Below are positions 61,138 to 64,000 of a DNA stretch of 64,000 nt, piece by piece; position 1 is the stretch's first letter; each line of letters begins with the position of its first letter. The stretch covers positions 62,001 to 126,000 of the forward strand of contig DAONJS010000006.1 of assembly GCA_035405785.1 (NCBI GenBank). Reading direction: 5' to 3'. A program made the position numbers and the translations under genes. The notes below the pieces were generated by a model. It was not told the origin of the DNA. It worked only from the letters and a program-made list of their open reading frames with translations, and searched no databases. This DNA is from BPGX01 sp035405785 (GTDB lineage Bacteria > Bacteroidota > Bacteroidia > B-17B0 > Aurantibacillaceae).

Positions 61138-62058
61138 ATGAAAACATTTTTAATAACAGGATCTAACGGATTATTAGGACAAAAATTAGTTAAAAAATTA
61201 CTTAACAAAAACCACAAAGTCATTGCAACATCTAAAGGCAATGATAGATTAAATATCCAACATCAACATTATACTTACGAAAGTTTAGATATAACAAATT
61301 TTGATAACATCAAAAACATTTTTGAAAAATATAAACCAGATGTAATTATCAACACTGCCGCAATGACAAATGTAGATGCTTGCGAACTCAATCCTTACGA
61401 CTGCTATATGCAAAACACAAAATCAGTTGAAGGAATGGTTTCTGTGCTTTCTGCCTTTCAAGATGATTCATACATTCCACACTTCATTCATCTTTCAACT
61501 GATTTTATTTTTGACGGCACCAAAAAAATGCTTACCGAAGAAGATGTGCCAAATCCTTTGAGTATTTATGCTAACAGCAAGTTAGAAGCAGAAAAAATTA
61601 TTCAACAATCTGACTTAAAGAAATGGGCTATTGCCAGAACAATTTTAGTTTATGGTGTTGCTAGAAATATGAGCAGAACTAATATCGTGTTGTGGATAAA
61701 ACAATCATTAGAACAAAACAAAGAAATATCTATTGTTACTGACCAATTTAGAACACCTACATTAGCAGAAGATTTAGCAGACGGATGTATTTTAATTGCA
61801 GAAAAAAATGCAACAGGCATTTTTAATATTGGCGGAAAGGACTTTATGAGTATATATGAATTAGCATGTAGAGTAGCAGATTTCTTTCATCTCAATAAAA
61901 ATTTGATCAAACCATCATTAAGCACTGATATTAAACAACCCGCTAAACGTCCGCCAATTACAGGATTAGACATTACTAAAGCCCAAAAAATTTTAAACTA
62001 TAATCCTCATTCATTTGAAGAAGGATTAAAAATTATTGCAGAACAATTATCATTTTAA
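61138..62058 (+). CDS. RmlD-like NAD(P)-dependent sugar reductase / SDR
   Basis: Extended SDR of 306 residues related to dTDP-4-dehydrorhamnose reductase. Features: TGSNGLLGQKL (6-16) for NAD(P), INTAAMTNVDACELNP (about 70-85), HLSTDFIFDGTKK (about 120-132), active-site YANSK (about 142-146) and GIFNIGG (about 225). RmlD is the best guess, but relatives act on other sugars or on S-adenosylmethionine synthetase (MAT2B-like), and the RmlA/B genes are absent here. rfbC is at the other end of the window. Transcribed before mutL; 86 bp gap. Confidence 0.8.
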   Translation: MKTFLITGSNGLLGQKLVKKLLNKNHKVIATSKGNDRLNIQHQHYTYESLDITNFDNIKNIFEKYKPDVIINTAAMTNVDACELNPYDCYMQNTKSVEGMVSVLSAFQDDSYIPHFIHLSTDFIFDGTKKMLTEEDVPNPLSIYANSKLEAEKIIQQSDLKKWAIARTILVYGVARNMSRTNIVLWIKQSLEQNKEISIVTDQFRTPTLAEDLADGCILIAEKNATGIFNIGGKDFMSIYELACRVADFFHLNKNLIKPSLSTDIKQPAKRPPITGLDITKAQKILNYNPHSFEEGLKIIAEQLSF

Positions 62059-62144
62059 AATTGAAAATTGAAAAACTAATTAAACTTTGCGTCTCCGTGA
62101 CTTTGCAGTAAATATTTAATATCGTAACAAAAATTAGAAAATTA

Positions 62145-63947
62145 ATGCCTAACTTAATACAACTTTTACCAGAACATATAGCCAGTAAAATAGCCGCAGG
62201 CGAAGTTATTCAAAGACCTTCTTCTGTATTTAAGGAATTAGTTGAAAACTCCATTGACGCAAAAGCCACCCGAATTGACATTATTGTCAAAGAAGGCGGG
62301 AAAGATTTTTTGCAGGTTTCAGATAACGGCATAGGAATGAGCCCCGAAGACGCAAGAATGTGTTTTGAAAAACACGCTACTTCAAAAATAAAATCCGTTG
62401 ATGACTTGTTCAATATTCTTACAAAAGGTTTTAGAGGTGAAGCATTAGCGAGCATTGCGGCTGTTGCCAGAGTTGAACTAAAAACAAAACCCGAAGATGC
62501 AGAATTAGGCACTAAAATTGTTATAGAAGATGGAAAAATTTTAATTAACGAACCTTGTGCCTGTCAAAAGGGAACTACAATAAGTGTGCAAAACTTGTTT
62601 TTCAATTTACCTGCCAGAAAAAATTTTTTAAAGGATGATGCGATAGAATTCAAACATATTGTAGATGAGTTTGAAAGATTAGTCATTCCGCATTACAACA
62701 TTCATTTTACGCTTACCCACAATGATAAAATGGTTTTTAATTTACCTTCTACAAACAATTTATTTTCTCGCTTAGAATATTTTATTGACAATACTTCAAA
62801 AGAAAAATTTATTAGCATTCAGGATAGCACACCTGCTTTTGAATTAAAAGCATACATTGGAAATCCAGAAGTAGCAAAGAAGAAAAGAAGTTATCAAATG
62901 ATTTTTATCAATAACCGATTTGTCAAAAATAATTTTTTGACTCACGCGGTTTACGAAGCATTCAAAGGACTTATTCCACCAGATTATCATCCGCAATTTT
63001 TTTTGTTTTTCAATATTCATCCATCAAGAATAGATTGGAATATTCATCCTGCTAAAATTGAAGCAAGATTATTAGATGAAAAATTAATTTATCCGTTTCT
63101 GGTAAGTGTTATTAAAAAGGGCTTAGGTGTTTCGGGTATTACACAAACAATAGAGTTTTCAAAACCACCCGATATTGATATGAGAGATGTTGATAGCAAA
63201 AAAACCGCTCCTCCACCTGAAATTAAAATTGACCCAAATTATTCACCTTTTCGTTCTTCTTCTACATCTTCATCTTCTTCACAAAAAGTTTCTTCTGCTT
63301 CATGGGAAGAGTATTACAAAATTTTTCAGGAAAGTAAAAGCCCTGCAAATACTATCAAACAGGAAAGTTTAAATCTTGATATTACCTCTACAATTGAATG
63401 TTTTCAATGGGCTGGAAAATATATTGTTTGCAACTTTAAAGAATCCTTATTGATTCTAGATCAGCATCGTGCTCATGAAAAAATTTTGTATGAAAAATTA
63501 AAAAATTATCGTCATAATATCTCATCGCAGCAAATTTTATTTCCTATTCATGTAGATTTATCCCCAAATGATTTTACTTTGATACAGCAGTTGTTTCAAG
63601 AATTTCGTGAGTTAGGATTTCAAATAGATGAATTTGGAAATAATTCAGTTATCATCAATGCTTATCCAGATATTATCAATCCAAATGAAATTAAAGAAAT
63701 ACTTGAAAATAGTTTGGAAAACTTTCGCATCAATCAAATTACAGAACTCAAAGATGTGCATGAAAACTTTTATCGTTCATTAGCAAAAAGTAGTGCTATT
63801 AAATATGGCCATATTTTGACAAAATCTGAAATGATGAAATTAATTGAAGACCTTTTTGCCTTGGAAGATTATTTATATAGCCCTTCTGGAAAAACGATAT
63901 TAAAAGAAATCAGCAAAGATGAAATAAATTCTTTTTTCAAAAAATAA
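62145..63947 (+). CDS. mutL: DNA mismatch repair protein MutL
   Basis: GHKL-type ATPase that couples MutS to strand cleavage in mismatch repair. The 600 residues begin IQLLPEHIASKIAAGEVIQRP (split: IQLLPEHIASKIAAGEVI, then QRP) with ELVENSIDA (about 31-39), DNGIGM (about 59-64), FRGEALASIAAV (about 96-107) and GTTISVQNLFFNLPARKNFL in two adjacent blocks. A Ser-rich linker (about 365-400) leads to MutL_C (about 410-600) with the endonuclease-site DQHRAHEKILYE. The zinc-ligand motifs of other endonuclease MutLs (ACHGR-like and CPHGRP) are replaced by SSAIKYG and SPSGKT. It is followed by a probable rhomboid gene. Confidence 0.95.
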   Translation: MPNLIQLLPEHIASKIAAGEVIQRPSSVFKELVENSIDAKATRIDIIVKEGGKDFLQVSDNGIGMSPEDARMCFEKHATSKIKSVDDLFNILTKGFRGEALASIAAVARVELKTKPEDAELGTKIVIEDGKILINEPCACQKGTTISVQNLFFNLPARKNFLKDDAIEFKHIVDEFERLVIPHYNIHFTLTHNDKMVFNLPSTNNLFSRLEYFIDNTSKEKFISIQDSTPAFELKAYIGNPEVAKKKRSYQMIFINNRFVKNNFLTHAVYEAFKGLIPPDYHPQFFLFFNIHPSRIDWNIHPAKIEARLLDEKLIYPFLVSVIKKGLGVSGITQTIEFSKPPDIDMRDVDSKKTAPPPEIKIDPNYSPFRSSSTSSSSSQKVSSASWEEYYKIFQESKSPANTIKQESLNLDITSTIECFQWAGKYIVCNFKESLLILDQHRAHEKILYEKLKNYRHNISSQQILFPIHVDLSPNDFTLIQQLFQEFRELGFQIDEFGNNSVIINAYPDIINPNEIKEILENSLENFRINQITELKDVHENFYRSLAKSSAIKYGHILTKSEMMKLIEDLFALEDYLYSPSGKTILKEISKDEINSFFKK

Positions 63948-63959
63948 AAACTTACATCA

Positions 63960-64000
63960 ATGTCTTTACACAATACTTTTAGAATGCCGCCAGTTACTTT
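63960..64000 (+). CDS. start of a probable rhomboid-family intramembrane protease (cut by window edge)
   Basis: Only 13 codons are visible: MSLHNTFRMPPVT. The FRMPPVT start, 12 bp after mutL, matches what I recall of Bacteroidota rhomboid genes that follow mutL. The catalytic Ser/His lie outside the window, so this is context plus a short N-terminal match. Confidence 0.45.
   Translation, partial: MSLHNTFRMPPVT

Overview
The window is AT-rich DNA (roughly two thirds A+T by eye) from a member of the Bacteroidota. Four signs support this. Many genes are preceded by the Bacteroidota -7 promoter element TAnnTTTG. Two large secreted proteins end in type IX secretion (T9SS) type B / gliding-motility sorting domains, and a PorP/SprF-family gene sits next to one of them. 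There is an exbB-exbD-exbD-tonB operon of the kind common in this phylum, and a menaquinone (futalosine-route) mqnA with a UbiA prenyltransferase. I cannot name a genus; an environmental Chitinophagales/Sphingobacteriales-like lineage is a guess. No rRNA, tRNA, CRISPR array, IS element or prophage was seen.

Layout. 1-4722 (minus): capsule/exopolysaccharide operon of an export lipoprotein, a BY-kinase, rfbC and a WecA/MraY-type glycosyl-phosphate transferase cut by the window edge. 4780-7601 (minus): helicase, small membrane protein, UbiA/MqnP. 7782-9485 (plus): secreted tail-fibre-like protein; then rsmE (minus). 10601-13560 (minus): ExbB/ExbD/ExbD/TonB. 13786-17166 (plus): paaZ and a saccharopine dehydrogenase. 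17214-26915 (plus): a 2834-residue SprB-type adhesin with about 30 cysteine-containing repeats, and its PorP/SprF partner. 26919-33228 (minus): DUF1599 protein, rimO, and a tightly coupled operon VOC protein - mqnA - nucleosidase - spore-photoproduct-lyase-like radical SAM - SDR. 33281-34994 (minus): HMA-like lipoprotein, polysaccharide deacetylase, methyltransferase.

35085-47223: dihydroorotase (plus); Asp/Asn hydroxylase, UMF1 transporter and OmpA-like protein (minus); then plus-strand lpxH, a secreted protein, a fused two-NBD ABC ATPase, a 2H phosphoesterase, 3-hydroxyacyl-CoA dehydrogenase, a lipoprotein and a VWA protein. 47220-50116 (minus): diacylglycerol-kinase-like enzyme, a His-rich membrane protein, thiolase. 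50479-51810: hemL. 52037-56868 (minus): a second T9SS substrate (SBBP/PKD protein) and an unknown secreted protein. 56982-63947: plsX-fabH, a DUF3592-like protein (minus), a K+-channel/RCK protein, an RmlD-like reductase, mutL, and the first codons of a probable rhomboid protease.

How genes work together: the capsule operon, TonB energy system, T9SS substrates, OmpA and LpxH all build or power the cell envelope. PaaZ, saccharopine dehydrogenase, 3-hydroxyacyl-CoA dehydrogenase and thiolase suggest aromatic/lysine/acyl-CoA catabolism. MqnA and the UbiA protein point to futalosine-route menaquinone. The least explained unit is the mqnA-linked SPL-like radical SAM/nucleosidase/SDR operon. Intergenic regions carry several families of short palindromic or low-complexity repeats. 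Several long-ORF starts fall inside promoter TTTG elements, so starts were moved downstream on that evidence.
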